A DNA stretch of 64,000 nt from Domibacillus indicus (GTDB lineage: Bacteria; Bacillota; Bacilli; Bacillales; Domibacillaceae), in assembly GCF_000970685.1 (NCBI RefSeq), contig NZ_LAJB01000007.1, positions 124,001 to 188,000 of the forward strand. The letters run 5' to 3'. Positions 24,983-38,377 of this stretch are shown here, piece by piece. The notes under the pieces are model-generated. The model searched no databases and was not told where the DNA came from. It was given only the letters and a program-made list of their open reading frames with translations. The position numbers were made by a program, and so were the translations under genes. The first letter of the stretch is position 1. Every line of letters starts with the position of its first letter.

Positions 24983-27900
24983 TCAAAACAACGACAGCTG
25001 GTTTTGATCAGGCAGTGCGTCCAGGCAGCCCATTTTTTCTAAGTACTCCATAATGGTTTTGGATACTTTCCCGCGCTGCTGTAAATCTTCTTTTGATAGG
25101 AATTCACCATCCGCCCGTGATGCAACAATGTTTTTTGCGGCATTTGTTCCAAGCCCAGGCAGTGCATTGAACGGGGGAATAAGCGAGTTCCCGTCAATGA
25201 CAAATTCATCTGCACTCGAACGGTATAAGTCGACTTTTTTAAAGGTAAAGCCCCGTTCCACCATTTCAAGAGCGAGTTCAAGCACTGTCATCAGGTTTTT
25301 TTCTTTTGGCGACGCGTCCAGCCCTTTTGCATTGATTTCCTGCAGAAGAGCTTTTATTGCCGAAGAGCCCTTTGACATTACATCAATATCGAAGTCTTCC
25401 GCCCGGACGGTAAAATAAGCAGCATAATAAAGGAGTGGCAGATGCACTTTAAAATAAGCAATGCGGACGGCCATTAGCACATAAGCAGCTGCGTGTGCTT
25501 TCGGGAACATATACTTGATCTTTTTACAGGAATCAATATACCACTCCGGTACTTCATTTTTGCGCATTTCCTCTTCCATTTCTTCTGATAAGCCTTTTCC
25601 TTTACGGACCGACTCCATAATTTTAAAAGCAAAGGCGGGATCCAGCCCCTGATAAATCAAGTAAACCATAATATCGTCCCGGCAGCCAATTACATCGGAC
25701 AGCTGGCAGATCCCTTTTTGAATCAGCTCCTGTGCATTGCCAAGCCACACATCCGTTCCATGTGAAAGACCTGAAATTTGAACAAGCTCTGAGAAAGTGG
25801 TCGGCTTTGTTTCCTCAAGCATCTGCCGTACAAATCGCGTACCAAATTCCGGGATACCAAGCGTACCAGTCTTGCACATAATTTGTTCCTCAGTCACACC
25901 AAGCGATTCAGTACCGCTGAAAATTTTCATTACTTCCGGATCGTCCGTTGGGATCGTTTTTGGATCGATTCCTGATAAATCCTGCAGCATCCGGATCACG
26001 GTCGGATCATCGTGCCCAAGAATATCAAGCTTAAGCAAATTATCGTGAATGGAATGAAAGTCAAAGTGAGTCGTTTTCCATTCGGATTTATCGGAATCTG
26101 CTGGATACTGAATCGGCGAAAAATCGTAAATATCCATGTAATCCGGCACAACAATAATACCGCCCGGGTGCTGGCCCGTCGTTCTCTTGACACCTGTACA
26201 GCCCGATACAAGCCGGTCTACTTCCGCACTGCGGTACTGCTTCGTATATTCCTCTGCATATTTTTTCACGTAGCCATAAGCCGTTTTTTCGGCTACTGTG
26301 CCAATCGTTCCCGCCCGGAATACATAATCTTCTCCAAACAGTTCTTTTGTATAGTTATGGGCACGCGGCTGATACTCACCAGAAAAGTTCAAGTCAATAT
26401 CCGGTACTTTATCTCCTTTAAAGCCAAGGAATGTTTCAAACGGAATATCGTGACCGTCTTTTTTATAAGGAATATCGCAATCCGGGCAGTCTTTATCCGG
26501 CAGGTCAAATCCCGAGCCTACTGAACCGTCATCAAAAAACTCCGATTTTTTGCAGGACGGACAGACGTAATGCGGAGGCAGCGGATTTACCTCGGTAATT
26601 TCTGTCATGGTTGCCACAAAAGAAGAACCGACAGATCCACGCGAGCCGACAAGATAGCCATCATCAAGCGACTTTTTCACGAGTTTATGTGAAATCAAAT
26701 AAATAACCGCAAACCCGTGGCCGATAATGCTTTTTAATTCTTTTTCAAGACGGGCTTCTACAATCTCCGGAAGTTCTTCCCCGTATATACTGCGGGCCAT
26801 GCCGTAACTCATCTCCCGCATTTCCTCATCGGCGCCTTCAATCTTCGGCGTATAAAGGTCGTCTTTAATCGGCTTTACTTCTTCAATCATGCCGGCGATT
26901 TTATTTGTATTTTCCACGACAATTTCGTGTGCTTTTTCTTTTCCTAAAAATGAAAACGCCTCAAGCATTTCATTGGTTGTACGGAAATGAACATCCGGAA
27001 GCGTCTGCCGGTTCAACGGATTGGCTCCGCCCATTGAAGAAATTAAAATATGGCGGTATACTTTATCCTCTTTGTTTAAATAGTGAACATTTCCTGTTGC
27101 AGCAACTAATTTGTCCTGCTCCTCTCCAAGCGCAACTATATTTTGAACGATGTCATGGAGCCCTGCTTCATCGCGCACAAGTTCCATTTCAATGAGCGGC
27201 GCGTAGACAGCGTTTGGCTGTACTTCCAGATAATCATAAAACTCGGCCGCTTTTCGCGCTTCATCCATTCCTTTTTGCATCATCGCTTCAAATACTTCCC
27301 CTTTATTGCACCCTGAGCCAATCAACAGGCCTTTCCGGTGCTTTTGCAAAACAGACCGGGGAATGCGCGGCACCCGGTAAAAGTAATTAATATGCGAAAG
27401 GGAAACGAGTTTAAATAAATTTTTCAGCCCTTCTGCATTTTGGGCGAGAAGAGTGCAATGATAAGGGCGGGCCCGTTTATAAGCTCCTCCTTCTCCCATA
27501 TAATTATTAAACTCGTTGTGCTTTTTAATTCCTTTTGCCTCGGCCTCTTTTAACAGCTTCAGCAATATATATCCGGTTGCTTCCGTATCATAAATCGCAC
27601 GGTGATGCTGCGTTAATTCTACGTCGAATTTTTTCGCCAACGTATTCAGCCGGTGGTTTTTCATATCCGGATACAGCAGGCGGGCCAGCTCAAGAGTATC
27701 GATAACAGGGTTGCCTGCACGGCCGATATTGTATTTCTCATAGCCAGTTTGAATAAATCCCATATCGAACGATGCATTGTGGGCAACCAGTATTGCCTCC
27801 CCTGACCATTCTTTAAAGTCTTTTAGTACTTCCTCTGCCTCTGGCGCATCGACCAGCATATCGTCTGTTATTCCTGTCAATTCAATAATTGTAGCGGAAA

Positions 27901-29296
27901 GCGGCTGGTGAGGATTAGCAAACCGTTCAAAGCGGTCAATGATTTCGCCATCTTTAATTTTTACTGCGGCCAATTCAATAATTGTATCATAAACAGCGGA
28001 AAGCCCGGTTGTCTCAACGTCAAATACAACATACGTATCCGTTGCCAGTTCCCGGTCTGCATCCTCGTAGGCAATCGGAACACCGTCATCAACAAGATTT
28101 GCTTCCACTCCGTATAAAATTTTTACGCCATTTTTTTTACCGGCACTGTATGCTTCAGGGAATGATTGTGCGACCGCATGATCCGTAATTGCCATAGCGG
28201 AATGTCCCCACTTTTTCGCCTGGGCAATCAAAGCACTGACAGAGGACACGGCGTCCATTTGGCTCATCGGGGAATGAAGATGCAGTTCCACCCGTTTTTC
28301 CTCCGCTGTATCTTCTCTCATCGGCGGCCGAATTTCATTAATATCATTGGCAATCATGACAAGATCGCGGACAAATGTATCGTTTTGAACGGAACCGCGC
28401 ACGCGAACCCACATACCTTTTTTCACCCGGTTAAACATGGCTGCATCCTCTTTATCCCGGGAAAACATCTTGACCATGAGGGAATCAGTATAATCGGTGA
28501 TTTTAAATGTAAGCAATGTCCGGCCGCTGCGCAGCTCTTTTGTTTCCGCGTCAAAAATATATCCTTCTGATGCAATTCGGCGTTCTTCATCAATAATTTC
28601 TTCCAGCTTTTTAAACTCGGCATCCTCTTTAATTGTATAACCAATCGTAACAGGTCCTGAATCTTCGGGAGCGCCTTCCTGTTCTTTCGCCCGGTTCTGC
28701 ATGTCAATAACAGCCTGTCTTGCGCGCTCTGTATCTTCTTTTCGTTTTTCTTCCAAAAACTTTTCGTATTCTTCAGACTGCCTGTTTTCAGACACCTGAA
28801 TATCAAACGTTAATGGCGGAAAGCCAAGACTTTCGTAAATGTCGCAAATCCGGCGTCCGTATTTATTTTTCAGCGCCATGCCTTCCATTTCATTATTGGA
28901 TTTAATGATAAGCTTTGTGCCAGAAACATCAGGCTTTTGTCCATTTAAGGCAGCCAGGATTGGAGGCGCAATTCCATCAAGCTGGCGGATACAGTAAGGC
29001 CAGTAGTCTGTTACATGCTCAGGTGTACAAGTCCGATCCTCTGTTTCGATTGAAAATGTTACGAATGCAAAAGAAGAAAACGTTCCAGTCAGCGCATCCG
29101 CAAATCTCATCAATACACTTGCCGGGATCAGTGACGGTGCTGAAAAAACAAAATGCCACTTTTTCTCCTGCTTTAATACGGTTAATTTTTTTATTTCTGT
29201 TCGGTCAAAATGGCGCACAACGGCATCTTCTGTCAGACGCAGCTGATCAAGTAAAATTAAAAACCGGCTGCGTCCGCTTGATGCATCTCCATTCAT
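24983..29296 (-). CDS. polC: DNA polymerase III alpha subunit, PolC type
   Basis: This is the replicative DNA polymerase of low-GC Gram-positive bacteria. N-terminal and OB domains (about residues 240-330) precede a PHP domain ([13 protein letters not shown]) that is interrupted by a DnaQ-like proofreading exonuclease (FDVETTGL with catalytic Asp/Glu). A Cys4-type zinc site (CPSC...CPDC) and the polymerase active site [16 protein letters not shown] follow. The ATG at 29296 (SD GGGGAGG) gives 1437 residues, equal to the length I recall for B. subtilis PolC. It is separated by hairpins from proS and rimP. Confidence 0.97.
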   Translation of the reverse strand: MNGDASSGRSRFLILLDQLRLTEDAVVRHFDRTEIKKLTVLKQEKKWHFVFSAPSLIPASVLMRFADALTGTFSSFAFVTFSIETEDRTCTPEHVTDYWPYCIRQLDGIAPPILAALNGQKPDVSGTKLIIKSNNEMEGMALKNKYGRRICDIYESLGFPPLTFDIQVSENRQSEEYEKFLEEKRKEDTERARQAVIDMQNRAKEQEGAPEDSGPVTIGYTIKEDAEFKKLEEIIDEERRIASEGYIFDAETKELRSGRTLLTFKITDYTDSLMVKMFSRDKEDAAMFNRVKKGMWVRVRGSVQNDTFVRDLVMIANDINEIRPPMREDTAEEKRVELHLHSPMSQMDAVSSVSALIAQAKKWGHSAMAITDHAVAQSFPEAYSAGKKNGVKILYGVEANLVDDGVPIAYEDADRELATDTYVVFDVETTGLSAVYDTIIELAAVKIKDGEIIDRFERFANPHQPLSATIIELTGITDDMLVDAPEAEEVLKDFKEWSGEAILVAHNASFDMGFIQTGYEKYNIGRAGNPVIDTLELARLLYPDMKNHRLNTLAKKFDVELTQHHRAIYDTEATGYILLKLLKEAEAKGIKKHNEFNNYMGEGGAYKRARPYHCTLLAQNAEGLKNLFKLVSLSHINYFYRVPRIPRSVLQKHRKGLLIGSGCNKGEVFEAMMQKGMDEARKAAEFYDYLEVQPNAVYAPLIEMELVRDEAGLHDIVQNIVALGEEQDKLVAATGNVHYLNKEDKVYRHILISSMGGANPLNRQTLPDVHFRTTNEMLEAFSFLGKEKAHEIVVENTNKIAGMIEEVKPIKDDLYTPKIEGADEEMREMSYGMARSIYGEELPEIVEARLEKELKSIIGHGFAVIYLISHKLVKKSLDDGYLVGSRGSVGSSFVATMTEITEVNPLPPHYVCPSCKKSEFFDDGSVGSGFDLPDKDCPDCDIPYKKDGHDIPFETFLGFKGDKVPDIDLNFSGEYQPRAHNYTKELFGEDYVFRAGTIGTVAEKTAYGYVKKYAEEYTKQYRSAEVDRLVSGCTGVKRTTGQHPGGIIVVPDYMDIYDFSPIQYPADSDKSEWKTTHFDFHSIHDNLLKLDILGHDDPTVIRMLQDLSGIDPKTIPTDDPEVMKIFSGTESLGVTEEQIMCKTGTLGIPEFGTRFVRQMLEETKPTTFSELVQISGLSHGTDVWLGNAQELIQKGICQLSDVIGCRDDIMVYLIYQGLDPAFAFKIMESVRKGKGLSEEMEEEMRKNEVPEWYIDSCKKIKYMFPKAHAAAYVLMAVRIAYFKVHLPLLYYAAYFTVRAEDFDIDVMSKGSSAIKALLQEINAKGLDASPKEKNLMTVLELALEMVERGFTFKKVDLYRSSADEFVIDGNSLIPPFNALPGLGTNAAKNIVASRADGEFLSKEDLQQRGKVSKTIMEYLEKMGCLDALPDQNQLSLF

Positions 29297-29318
29297 TTCC
29301 TTTCCTCCCCTTACACAG

Positions 29319-29352
29319 AAAAGGATGAACGGCACAGGCCGGTCATCCTTTT
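29319..29352 (-). terminator. Terminator after proS
   Basis: A long stem (AAAAGGATGAACGGC with GCCGGTCATCCTTTT, one mismatch) surrounds a short loop. It follows the proS stop within a few bases and precedes the polC SD. T residues are present on both sides. Some read-through must reach polC unless a promoter lies inside proS. Confidence 0.75.
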
Positions 29353-29358
29353 TTCTTT

Positions 29359-31065
<1,707 letters not shown>

Positions 31066-31101
31066 TCAATCGCACCTCGACTAAAATTGGAATAAAAATA
31101 A

Positions 31102-32358
31102 TTATAAAAAGAAACGCTGAATGTCGTTCCATGTTACTACGATCATTAACAGCATAAGTAACGCAAAGCCGACAAAATGCACCATGCCTTCCATCTGGCG
31201 GTCTACCGGTTTTCCCCGCACCGCTTCATACAGGAAGAACATAAGGCGTCCGCCATCAAGAGCCGGAAGCGGCAGCAGGTTCATAATTCCCAGATTAATA
31301 CTTAACACACCTGCCCATTTTGCCAGATTAAAAATACCGGACTGGGCGACTGTGTCCGTTGATACGTAGATACCAACAGGACCCGACAGCATATCAAGGG
31401 AAAACTGGCCGGTTACAATTGTGCCAAGAAGCTCAAAAATAAGCTTGGTCCAATTGTATACGTCTTTGGCTCCATACGTAAATGACCCAATAATTGAATG
31501 TTCAAATGGACTGTATACGCCAATCCGGCCAAATGTTTTTCCTTCGGCTTCTTCTGCGGAAGGCGTGACCGGAACTGTTAATTGCTCTCCCTCACGGTCA
31601 ACGATAAAAGTAAGTTCTTCTCCGGGATTTTCCTGGATCACTTTCACAATTTCATCCCAGGAAGCCATGTTTTCACCGTCAATTGAAACAACACGGTCCC
31701 CTTCTTTTAAGCCGGCTTCAACCGCTGCCCCTTCATCAATCACTTCTCCAAGCTCCGGCTCATTTGTTGGAATCCCTTGAATCATCGCCAGCACTACAAA
31801 AACGATAAATGCCAGAATAAAGTTAAACAACGGTCCCGCAAAAATAGCCATTGCCCGCTGGAGAAGGGTTTTAGAATTAAATTGGCGGTCATATGGCGCT
31901 ATCTGTATACTTAATTGGTCTTCGGTTATAAGGGCCTCACGATGGACAGGGTATGTTTTTAATTCTTCTTCTCCTTCTTCATAGCCGCTTATAGTCAGGC
32001 CATGCTCAAGGTCGGCCCGTTCAATCTCGATGACTCTGGCATCTTTAAACCGGTCTCTCCCATTTATAATAAGATTGACCGCTTCTTCGTTTTCATTAAA
32101 TACAACTCCAATTCGCTGTCCCGCTTTTAATTCGGTTGTTTCTGGATCTTCACCTGCCATCCGGACATAACCGCCAAGCGGCAGCAGCCGAATTGTCCAT
32201 ACAGTTTCTCCTTTTTTGTGGGAAAACACTTTCGGCCCGAAACCGATCGCAAATTCACGGCACAAAATGCCTGCTCGTCTGGCAAATATAAAATGGCCCA
32301 GCTCATGGAAAAAGACCAGCGATCCAAATATAACGATAAACGCTATGACGGTATTCAA
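31102..32358 (-). CDS. rasP: Site-2 intramembrane metalloprotease RasP
   Basis: This M50 protease cleaves membrane anti-sigma factors such as RsiW, and remnant signal peptides. The zinc motif HELGH is at residues 18-22 in the first membrane helix, a PDZ domain lies near residues 200-275 (AAVEAGLKEGDRVVSIDGE), and the third metal ligand is in PALDGGR near residue 360. Four membrane segments are visible. It starts at the TTG at 32358 with AAGGTGG 10 nt upstream; the length of 418 is normal. It lies between dxr and proS as in B. subtilis. Confidence 0.95.
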   Translation of the reverse strand: MNTVIAFIVIFGSLVFFHELGHFIFARRAGILCREFAIGFGPKVFSHKKGETVWTIRLLPLGGYVRMAGEDPETTELKAGQRIGVVFNENEEAVNLIINGRDRFKDARVIEIERADLEHGLTISGYEEGEEELKTYPVHREALITEDQLSIQIAPYDRQFNSKTLLQRAMAIFAGPLFNFILAFIVFVVLAMIQGIPTNEPELGEVIDEGAAVEAGLKEGDRVVSIDGENMASWDEIVKVIQENPGEELTFIVDREGEQLTVPVTPSAEEAEGKTFGRIGVYSPFEHSIIGSFTYGAKDVYNWTKLIFELLGTIVTGQFSLDMLSGPVGIYVSTDTVAQSGIFNLAKWAGVLSINLGIMNLLPLPALDGGRLMFFLYEAVRGKPVDRQMEGMVHFVGFALLMLLMIVVTWNDIQRFFL

Positions 32359-32401
32359 ATGTTTCTAACCACCTTTTTATAATAAAGTGATCTTTTACCC
32401 G

Positions 32402-33553
32402 CTAAATACGAGATAAAAGTGAGCTTACGGTTTCTCTAGCCTGCGTATCTGCTTCTAAAATGGCCTCTAATCCCGGGGATTGAATTGGCATATGACGCTC
32501 CATGGCTCGTTCGACTGCTTCCTCAATTCCAAGAAAAGAAAGCTTTCGGTCTAGAAAAGCAGCAACAGCTGCTTCATTTGCCGCATTCATTACTGCTGGC
32601 ATTGTTCCGCCTATTTTTCCTGCCTCATAAGCAAGATAGAGCATACGGTATCGTTTAAAATCCATTTCCTCAAAATGAAGGCGTCCTATTTCCGCCAGAT
32701 TCAGCACTTTTGTATCAGGCAGCGGCAGCCGGTCTGGCCAGGTTAATGCATATTGAATCGGTACACGCATATCAGGAGAACCAAGCTGCGCGATTACCGA
32801 GCGGTCTTGAAATTCTACCATTGAATGAATAATGCTTTCCCGATGCTGGATTACGTCGATCTGGTCATACGGCAAATGAAACAGCCAGTGTGCTTCGATT
32901 ACTTCAAGTCCCTTATTCATCATTGTAGCAGAATCCACTGTAATTTTCGCGCCCATTGACCAATTTGGATGGTTCAATGTTTCTTCTACTGTCACCCGCT
33001 TTAATTCTTCCCGCTTTTTATCACGAAAGCTTCCGCCTGAGGCAGTTAATATAAGGCGGCTTATGTTTTTTTCTTTCTCTCCCTGTAAGCTTTGAAAAAT
33101 AGCTGAATGCTCGCTGTCTACCGGCAGCAGGTGCACACCGGCTTTTTTAGCCGCCGTCGTCACAATATGGCCGGCGGTCACCAGTGTTTCTTTGTTGGCA
33201 ATGGCAATGTTTTTCCCTGCATCAATTGCTTCTAGTGTCGGCTTCAGGCCGACACTGCCAATTACCGCATTGACAAGTGTATCTGCCAGTTCATGAACAG
33301 CTACTGCCTTGAGTCCTTCTTCTCCGAAAAAAACCCGGGTATTTGGAAAATTTGACTGCAGGCGTTCTGCCGCGTCTTTTTCTATGACCGAGACGACCTC
33401 GGGCTCGAACTCGCGGATCATCGCTTCAGCTGCTCCTTCATTTCGACCGGCAGAAAAAGCGGCTAATCGGAAAGACTCCGGATGCTTGCGGATAATATCG
33501 AGCGTCTGCACTCCAATAGAACCAGTCGCTCCTAACAAACTAATCGTTTTCAA
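32402..33553 (-). CDS. dxr: 1-Deoxy-D-xylulose-5-phosphate reductoisomerase
   Basis: Dxr converts DXP to MEP with NADPH, the second step of the methylerythritol phosphate isoprenoid pathway. The NADPH motif [13 protein letters not shown] is at the N-terminus and the metal-binding signature [11 protein letters not shown] lies near residues 145-155; [12 protein letters not shown] follows. The TTG at 33553 has AAGGGG 9 nt upstream and gives 383 residues, the usual length; the ATG at 33562 is too close to the SD. It supplies isoprenoids to the neighbouring uppS product. Confidence 0.96.
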   Translation of the reverse strand: MKTISLLGATGSIGVQTLDIIRKHPESFRLAAFSAGRNEGAAEAMIREFEPEVVSVIEKDAAERLQSNFPNTRVFFGEEGLKAVAVHELADTLVNAVIGSVGLKPTLEAIDAGKNIAIANKETLVTAGHIVTTAAKKAGVHLLPVDSEHSAIFQSLQGEKEKNISRLILTASGGSFRDKKREELKRVTVEETLNHPNWSMGAKITVDSATMMNKGLEVIEAHWLFHLPYDQIDVIQHRESIIHSMVEFQDRSVIAQLGSPDMRVPIQYALTWPDRLPLPDTKVLNLAEIGRLHFEEMDFKRYRMLYLAYEAGKIGGTMPAVMNAANEAAVAAFLDRKLSFLGIEEAVERAMERHMPIQSPGLEAILEADTQARETVSSLLSRI

Positions 33554-33566
33554 TACGTTCATCCCC

Positions 33567-34355
33567 TTACAATAATTGAAGCATATGCAGCAGTGGAAAA
33601 ACAAACAGCCAGCTGTCTGTACGGTCTAGAATGCCTCCGTGGCCCGGCAGCAGGGTGCCGGAATCTTTAACATTGTAGTGGCGTTTTAAAGCCGATTCAG
33701 CCAGATCACCAATTTGCCCGGCAATAGAAAGGACAGTTGCAGCAGCCAGGACCCATACAGCAGGTGCAGGAAAGTCTATGACAAACAGAAAAGCGCCGGC
33801 CACAAGGGTCGCCGAAGCAATACCTCCGTAAAAACCGGCCACAGTTTTATTTGGGCTGATTTCAGGCCACAGTTTTCTTTTACCAAACGAGCGCCCGACA
33901 AAATACGCGCCTGAGTCCGAAGCCCATGTTATAAACAAAGCAAAAAAGACAAAGGCAATTCCTGCTTCTCTTGTTTCAATTAAATAAGAAAAGCCAAAGC
34001 CAATATATAAAGGCAGCAATACACAATAGGCCGCGTCTTCAAATGTAAAACGGTTTTTGGTAATAACCGTATTTACTAAAAAGAGCAAAACAAATAAAAG
34101 CAGAAGCTCCAGCTTTCCAAACCCGAGCAGCTGCCACTCGCCTGCTCTCTCTTCCGGAATAAGCATAACGAAAGAAAGAAGAATAGACAAAAAGCCCGCC
34201 GTTGAAAAAACAGCAATTTTTTTCATTTTTAATGCTTCTGCAACAGCAGCTGCGCTCATGATATAAACAAGAAGGATAAACGGCAGGCCGCCAATCAGCA
34301 CGATTGGCAGAAACGCAGCTGCCGCGATAATCCCTGTAACGAGTCGTTGTTTCAT
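33567..34355 (-). CDS. cdsA: Phosphatidate cytidylyltransferase
   Basis: CdsA makes CDP-diacylglycerol from phosphatidate and CTP at the membrane, the branch point of phospholipid synthesis. The 262-residue protein is almost wholly hydrophobic, with about seven or eight membrane segments. The C-terminal family signature [21 protein letters not shown] is clear. The ATG at 34355, beginning [10 protein letters not shown], was chosen by alignment to the family; an in-frame extension to 34436 runs back into uppS. It follows uppS after 25 nt. Confidence 0.95.
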   Translation of the reverse strand: MKQRLVTGIIAAAAFLPIVLIGGLPFILLVYIMSAAAVAEALKMKKIAVFSTAGFLSILLSFVMLIPEERAGEWQLLGFGKLELLLLFVLLFLVNTVITKNRFTFEDAAYCVLLPLYIGFGFSYLIETREAGIAFVFFALFITWASDSGAYFVGRSFGKRKLWPEISPNKTVAGFYGGIASATLVAGAFLFVIDFPAPAVWVLAAATVLSIAGQIGDLAESALKRHYNVKDSGTLLPGHGGILDRTDSWLFVFPLLHMLQLL

Positions 34356-34380
34356 CTCAGTTAATCTCCCACCCATTCCA

Positions 34381-35142
34381 TTACGACAAACCGCCAAACC
34401 GCCTGGATCTCTTCTGATAGGAAGCAATTGCTTCAATCAAATGCTTCTCTGAAAAATCAGGCCATAAAACGTCCGTAAAGAAAAATTCTGTATAAGCCAG
34501 CTGCCAGAGCATAAAATTGCTCAGCCGGTGCTCGCCGCTTGTTCGAATAAGTAAATCCGGTTCCGGCAAATGGCTTGTCATTAAATAGCGGGAGATTGTG
34601 GCATCCGTTATCTCCTGCTCTGACAATGCCCCGTCTTTTACATCTTTTACAACCGCTCGTATTGCTTGAACAAGTTCTGTGCGGCTGCCATAATTCAATG
34701 CAAAATTAAGAATAAGCCCATCGTTGTCGGCAGTCTGCTCCATTGCATTTTGAACAGCTCTTTGTGTATGTTTTGGCAGTTGTTCTATATCGCCAATCAT
34801 TTCCACACGAACATTTTCTTCTATTAATTCAGGCAAGAACGTTGAAAGAAATTCCTCTGGCAGCTTCATTAAAAAGTCAACCTCCAGCTTTGGACGCTTC
34901 CAATTTTCCGTTGAAAACGCATAAAGAGTCAATACTTTGACTCCAAGCTGGCTTGCAGAACGAGTAATTTCTCGAACGGTTTTCATTCCTTCATTATGGC
35001 CGGCAATACGGGGCAGTGCTCTTTTTTTTGCCCAGCGGCCGTTTCCATCCATAATAATGGCAATGTGTACGGGAATGCCTTCTTTTGAAATTGTAACATC
35101 CCCTGTATTTTTTGTTTGCCAGAACCACTGTTTATGCGCCAT
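34381..35142 (-). CDS. uppS: Undecaprenyl pyrophosphate synthase
   Basis: This cis-prenyltransferase makes the C55 lipid carrier for cell wall synthesis. The catalytic Asp is in HIAIIMDGNGRWAKKR (about residues 25-40), followed by TLYAFSTENWKRP and the C-terminal LLIRTSGEHRLSNFMLWQ and YTEFFFTDVLWPDF. I chose the ATG at 35142 (253 residues, SD GGGGGA); the in-frame extension upstream has no SD. It starts the lipid-gene part of the cluster, after a terminator and a possible promoter. Confidence 0.96.
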   Translation of the reverse strand: MAHKQWFWQTKNTGDVTISKEGIPVHIAIIMDGNGRWAKKRALPRIAGHNEGMKTVREITRSASQLGVKVLTLYAFSTENWKRPKLEVDFLMKLPEEFLSTFLPELIEENVRVEMIGDIEQLPKHTQRAVQNAMEQTADNDGLILNFALNYGSRTELVQAIRAVVKDVKDGALSEQEITDATISRYLMTSHLPEPDLLIRTSGEHRLSNFMLWQLAYTEFFFTDVLWPDFSEKHLIEAIASYQKRSRRFGGLS

Positions 35143-35173
35143 AAAAAATCCCCCATATCGCTTCTTCCAACCT

Positions 35174-35203
35174 ATTTTACCACACATGCTGAATTCGTAG
35201 TAA
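35174..35203 (-). promoter_or_regulatory. Possible extended -10 promoter for uppS
   Basis: On the minus strand TGGTAAAAT forms an extended -10 box, with a weak TTACTA 18 nt before it. It lies about 35 nt before uppS and after the frr terminator. The -35 match is poor. Confidence 0.38.
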
Positions 35204-35220
35204 TGAGAGCGATAAAATCC

Positions 35221-35254
35221 AAAAAAAGAAACCCTCCTGCCAGCAAGAGGGTTT
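35221..35254 (-). terminator. Intrinsic terminator after frr
   Basis: AAACCCTC pairs perfectly with GAGGGTTT around a 10-nt loop and is followed on the minus strand by C and seven T residues. It divides the ribosome-related genes from the lipid genes. Confidence 0.88.
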
Positions 35255-35259
35255 GCTTT

Positions 35260-35817
35260 TTACACTTCCAAGATCTCTTGTTCTTTTTCTTTGGCAATCT
35301 CGTCTACCTTTCGGATATAGGCATCCGTTTGTTTTTGTACGTCTTCTGTGTAACCTCGAAGATCATCTTCAGTCAAGTCGCCGTTTTTCTCGCTTTTCTT
35401 TAAATCATCGTTTGTGTCGCGGCGAATGTTGCGGATCGCTACTTTTGCGTCTTCTGCTTCTTTTTTGACAAGCTTCGCCAGCTCTTTACGCCGCTCTTCT
35501 GTTAAAGCAGGGAAATTTAAGCGGATCACAGAGCCATCATTTGAAGGCGTCAACCCAAGATCCGACTTTAAAATCGCTTTCTCGATATCCCCCATAGACG
35601 ATTTATCATAAGGAGTAATGACAAGCAAACGTGCTTCTGGAATATTAATAGAAGCAAGCTGATTAATCGGCGTAGGTGCTCCATAGTAATCAATGGTAAT
35701 CCGATCCAGCACGTTCGCACTCGCCCGTCCGGCACGGATGGAAGCAAGCTCCCGGTTAAATGCTCCAATTGCTTTTTCCATTCTTTCTTTAGACTGACTG
35801 ATAATTTCTTGAGACAC
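35260..35817 (-). CDS. frr: Ribosome recycling factor
   Basis: With EF-G, this protein splits post-termination ribosomes. The 185-residue sequence has the full family pattern: [26 protein letters not shown]-type N-terminal helix (split here by its usual loop), [15 protein letters not shown], and the C-terminal helices [10 protein letters not shown]. It starts at the GTG at 35817 with GAGGGGGAAA upstream, one base after the pyrH stop. It is the last gene before a strong terminator. Confidence 0.97.
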   Translation of the reverse strand: MSQEIISQSKERMEKAIGAFNRELASIRAGRASANVLDRITIDYYGAPTPINQLASINIPEARLLVITPYDKSSMGDIEKAILKSDLGLTPSNDGSVIRLNFPALTEERRKELAKLVKKEAEDAKVAIRNIRRDTNDDLKKSEKNGDLTEDDLRGYTEDVQKQTDAYIRKVDEIAKEKEQEILEV

Positions 35818-35818
35818 C

Positions 35819-36541
35819 TTATTTCCCCCTCACCGTTGTTCCAATATTTTCACCAAGTACTACACGTTTTATATTGCCTTTTTCCATTATAGAAAAAACG
35901 ACCAGCGGAATATCATTATCCATGCATAATGAAGAAGCTGTTGAATCCATTACAGCAAGACCTTCCTTAATAACGTCAAGGTAAGACAATTCTGCATATT
36001 TCACAGCATCTTTATCCACTTTTGGATCTGCGCTGTAAACGCCATCGACATTATTTTTCGCCATCAGGATTACTTCTGCTTCGATTTCAGCAGCGCGCAA
36101 TGCCGCTGTAGTATCTGTTGAGAAATAAGGGTTTCCTGTGCCTGCCGCAAAAATAACTACACGGCCTTTTTCTAAATGACGAATCGCACGCCGGCGAATG
36201 TATGGCTCAGCAATCTGGCGCATTTCAATGGAAGTCTGGACCCGGGTTTCAATGCCAAGCTGTTCCAGGCTGTCCTGTAAGGCCATTGAATTCATTACGG
36301 TTGCCAGCATTCCCATATAGTCTGCTGTCGCGCGGTCCATCCCCATTTCACTGCCGATTTTACCGCGCCAGATGTTGCCGCCGCCAACAACGACTGCTAC
36401 TTCAACATCCAGTTCACTTACTTCTTTTACTTGTTCAGCTACAGATTGAATCACAGTTGGGTTAATCCCAAACCCTGCTTCTCCTGCTAAAGCTTCACCA
36501 CTTAATTTTAATACGACACGTTTATACTTTGGCTGGCTCAT
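35819..36541 (-). CDS. pyrH: Uridylate kinase
   Basis: PyrH phosphorylates UMP to UDP for nucleotide supply. The 240-residue protein of the amino acid kinase fold begins [16 protein letters not shown] and contains [11 protein letters not shown] (about residues 48-58) and the nucleotide-binding [20 protein letters not shown] chose the ATG at 36541, which follows GGAGG by about 6 nt and gives the usual length; an ATG four codons upstream overlaps the SD. The tsf-pyrH-frr order is standard. Confidence 0.97.
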   Translation of the reverse strand: MSQPKYKRVVLKLSGEALAGEAGFGINPTVIQSVAEQVKEVSELDVEVAVVVGGGNIWRGKIGSEMGMDRATADYMGMLATVMNSMALQDSLEQLGIETRVQTSIEMRQIAEPYIRRRAIRHLEKGRVVIFAAGTGNPYFSTDTTAALRAAEIEAEVILMAKNNVDGVYSADPKVDKDAVKYAELSYLDVIKEGLAVMDSTASSLCMDNDIPLVVFSIMEKGNIKRVVLGENIGTTVRGK

Positions 36542-36565
36542 GTAAACCTCCATCTGTAATGTACA

Positions 36566-36599
36566 TGAAATCCCTCACCAAAAGCGGTAAGGGATTTCA
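36566..36599 (-). other. Stable hairpin between tsf and pyrH
   Basis: TGAAATCCCTCACC pairs with GGTAAGGGATTTCA over 14 positions with one wobble, around a 6-nt loop. No T run follows on the minus strand, so a role in RNA processing or stability is more likely than termination. Confidence 0.6.
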
Positions 36600-36632
36600 C
36601 TTATTCCTTTCCGGCCGGCGGATACGGAATTA

Positions 36633-37514
36633 TTATTTTTTCACCTGGCTCATAACTTCTTCTGCAAAGTTATCCTGGCGTTTTTCAAGTCCTTCGCCTA
36701 CTTCATAGCGAACAAATTCCGTTAATGTTGCTCCTTTAGACTCAAGGAATTGGCGAACTTTCTGATCAGGATCTTTAACAAAGCTCTGGTCCAAAATGCA
36801 TACTTCTTCAAAGAACTTGCCAAGACGGCCTTCAACCATTTTTGCCACAATATTTTCAGGTTTGCCTTCGTTTAACGCTTGCTCTGTTAAAACTTTACGC
36901 TCGCGTTCTACTTCTTCTTCTGATACCTGATCACGTGAAACATATTTAGGATTTAATGCAGCTGCATGCATCGCAACGTCTTTTGCAGCCGATGCGTCTG
37001 TTGTGCCTTCAACCATTGCTAATACACCAATGCGCCCGCCCATGTGGAGGTACTCACCAAATGCTGCATTATCACCTTTTGTACGCACTTCAAAACGGCG
37101 AAGCGTGATTTTTTCCCCGATTTTTGAAATAGCCTCACTGATGTATGTGTCAACCGTTTTGCCATTTTCCATTGTTTGAGCCAGCGCTTCTTCAACTGAA
37201 GCAGGCTTTTTAGCCAATAAATGAGCAGCGATTTCTTTTACAAGTGTTTGGAAGTTTTCATTTTTTGCTACGAAATCTGTTTCGGCATTTACTTCAAGGA
37301 TTACAGCTGTGTTGCCTTCGCTGGCGATAAATGTTGTACCTTCTGCAGCGATACGGTCCGATTTTTTCGCAGCTTTTGCGATTCCTTTTTCACGAAGGTA
37401 ATCGATCGCCTGATCTAAATTACCATCTGTTTCAACAAGGGCTTTTTTGCAGTCCATCATGCCTGCGCCTGTTTTTTCACGAAGTTCTTTTACCATTTGT
37501 GCAGTAATAGCCAT
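36633..37514 (-). CDS. tsf: Elongation factor Ts
   Basis: EF-Ts exchanges GDP for GTP on EF-Tu. The 293-residue product begins with the UBA-like domain [20 protein letters not shown] and has the core signature [13 protein letters not shown], followed by two dimer/core subdomains. The ATG at 37514 has AAAGGAGG upstream. It follows rpsB after a strong terminator, so its level is set by read-through, as in many bacteria. Confidence 0.98.
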   Translation of the reverse strand: MAITAQMVKELREKTGAGMMDCKKALVETDGNLDQAIDYLREKGIAKAAKKSDRIAAEGTTFIASEGNTAVILEVNAETDFVAKNENFQTLVKEIAAHLLAKKPASVEEALAQTMENGKTVDTYISEAISKIGEKITLRRFEVRTKGDNAAFGEYLHMGGRIGVLAMVEGTTDASAAKDVAMHAAALNPKYVSRDQVSEEEVERERKVLTEQALNEGKPENIVAKMVEGRLGKFFEEVCILDQSFVKDPDQKVRQFLESKGATLTEFVRYEVGEGLEKRQDNFAEEVMSQVKK

Positions 37515-37576
37515 TATGGGTTCCTCCTTTAAATATGTAAGGCCGCTTTTTGCGGTTTTATATCTTTCATGTCTTT

Positions 37577-37614
37577 AAAAAAAGGTGATAAGAATTATCC
37601 CTCTTATCACCTTT
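37577..37614 (-). terminator. Terminator/attenuator between rpsB and tsf
   Basis: A 12-bp perfect stem (AAAGGTGATAAG with CTTATCACCTTT) with a 10-nt loop is followed on the minus strand by a T run. It starts 11 nt after the rpsB stop and would lower tsf expression relative to rpsB. Confidence 0.88.
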
Positions 37615-37624
37615 ATCTGTTTGA

Positions 37625-38377
37625 TTACTCTGCTGCAGCTTCTGCTGTTTCAGCTTGCTGTACTTCTTCTTGAACTTCCTCTTCAGCGATTTCTTCGCCT
37701 TGTTTTGCTTCAAGGACCGCGTCAGCCATTTTACCTGTTAAAAGTTTAACAGCGCGAATCGCGTCATCGTTTGCCGGGATTACATAATCGATTTCATCCG
37801 GATCGCAGTTTGTATCAACGATACCAACGATTGGGATGTTCAATTTACGTGCTTCTGCAACAGCAATGCGCTCTTTACGCGGATCGATAATGAATAGCGC
37901 ATCAGGAAGGCCTTTCATATCACGGATACCGCCAAGGAATTTCACAAGACGTTCATGCTCTTTTTTAAGCTGAACAACTTCTTTCTTTGGAAGCACTTCA
38001 AATGTACCGTCTTCCTGCATTTTTTCAATGTTTTTCAAACGTTGTACACGCTTTTGAATTGTTGAGAAGTTAGTAAGCGTACCACCCAGCCAGCGCTGGT
38101 TTACATAGTACATACCTGAACGTTCTGCTTCTTCTTTCACAGAATCCTGTGCTTGTTTTTTTGTACCAACAAACAATACTTTCCCGCCGTCACCGGCAAC
38201 TTCTCTTACAAATTTATACGCTTCTTCCACTTTGCGAACCGTTTTTTGAAGATCGATAATGTAGATCCCGTTACGCTCCTGGAAGATGTATTTTTTCATT
38301 TTCGGGTTCCAGCGGCGAGTTTGGTGGCCGAAGTGAACGCCTGCTTCAAGCAATTGCTTCATTGAAATTACTGACAT
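37625..38377 (-). CDS. rpsB: 30S ribosomal protein S2
   Basis: S2 joins the small subunit late in assembly. The 250-residue product begins [27 protein letters not shown]-like (written here in short form) and contains [24 protein letters not shown] and the C-terminal family motif [21 protein letters not shown] Glu/Ala-rich tail follows. The ATG at 38377 has AGGAGG 8 nt upstream. It has its own strong promoter and a structured leader, suggesting autoregulation by S2. Confidence 0.98.
   Translation of the reverse strand: MSVISMKQLLEAGVHFGHQTRRWNPKMKKYIFQERNGIYIIDLQKTVRKVEEAYKFVREVAGDGGKVLFVGTKKQAQDSVKEEAERSGMYYVNQRWLGGTLTNFSTIQKRVQRLKNIEKMQEDGTFEVLPKKEVVQLKKEHERLVKFLGGIRDMKGLPDALFIIDPRKERIAVAEARKLNIPIVGIVDTNCDPDEIDYVIPANDDAIRAVKLLTGKMADAVLEAKQGEEIAEEEVQEEVQQAETAEAAAE

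Noticed and set aside
36566-36599. Intrinsic terminator between tsf and pyrH
   Set aside because: There is a strong stem but no T run after it on the transcribed strand.
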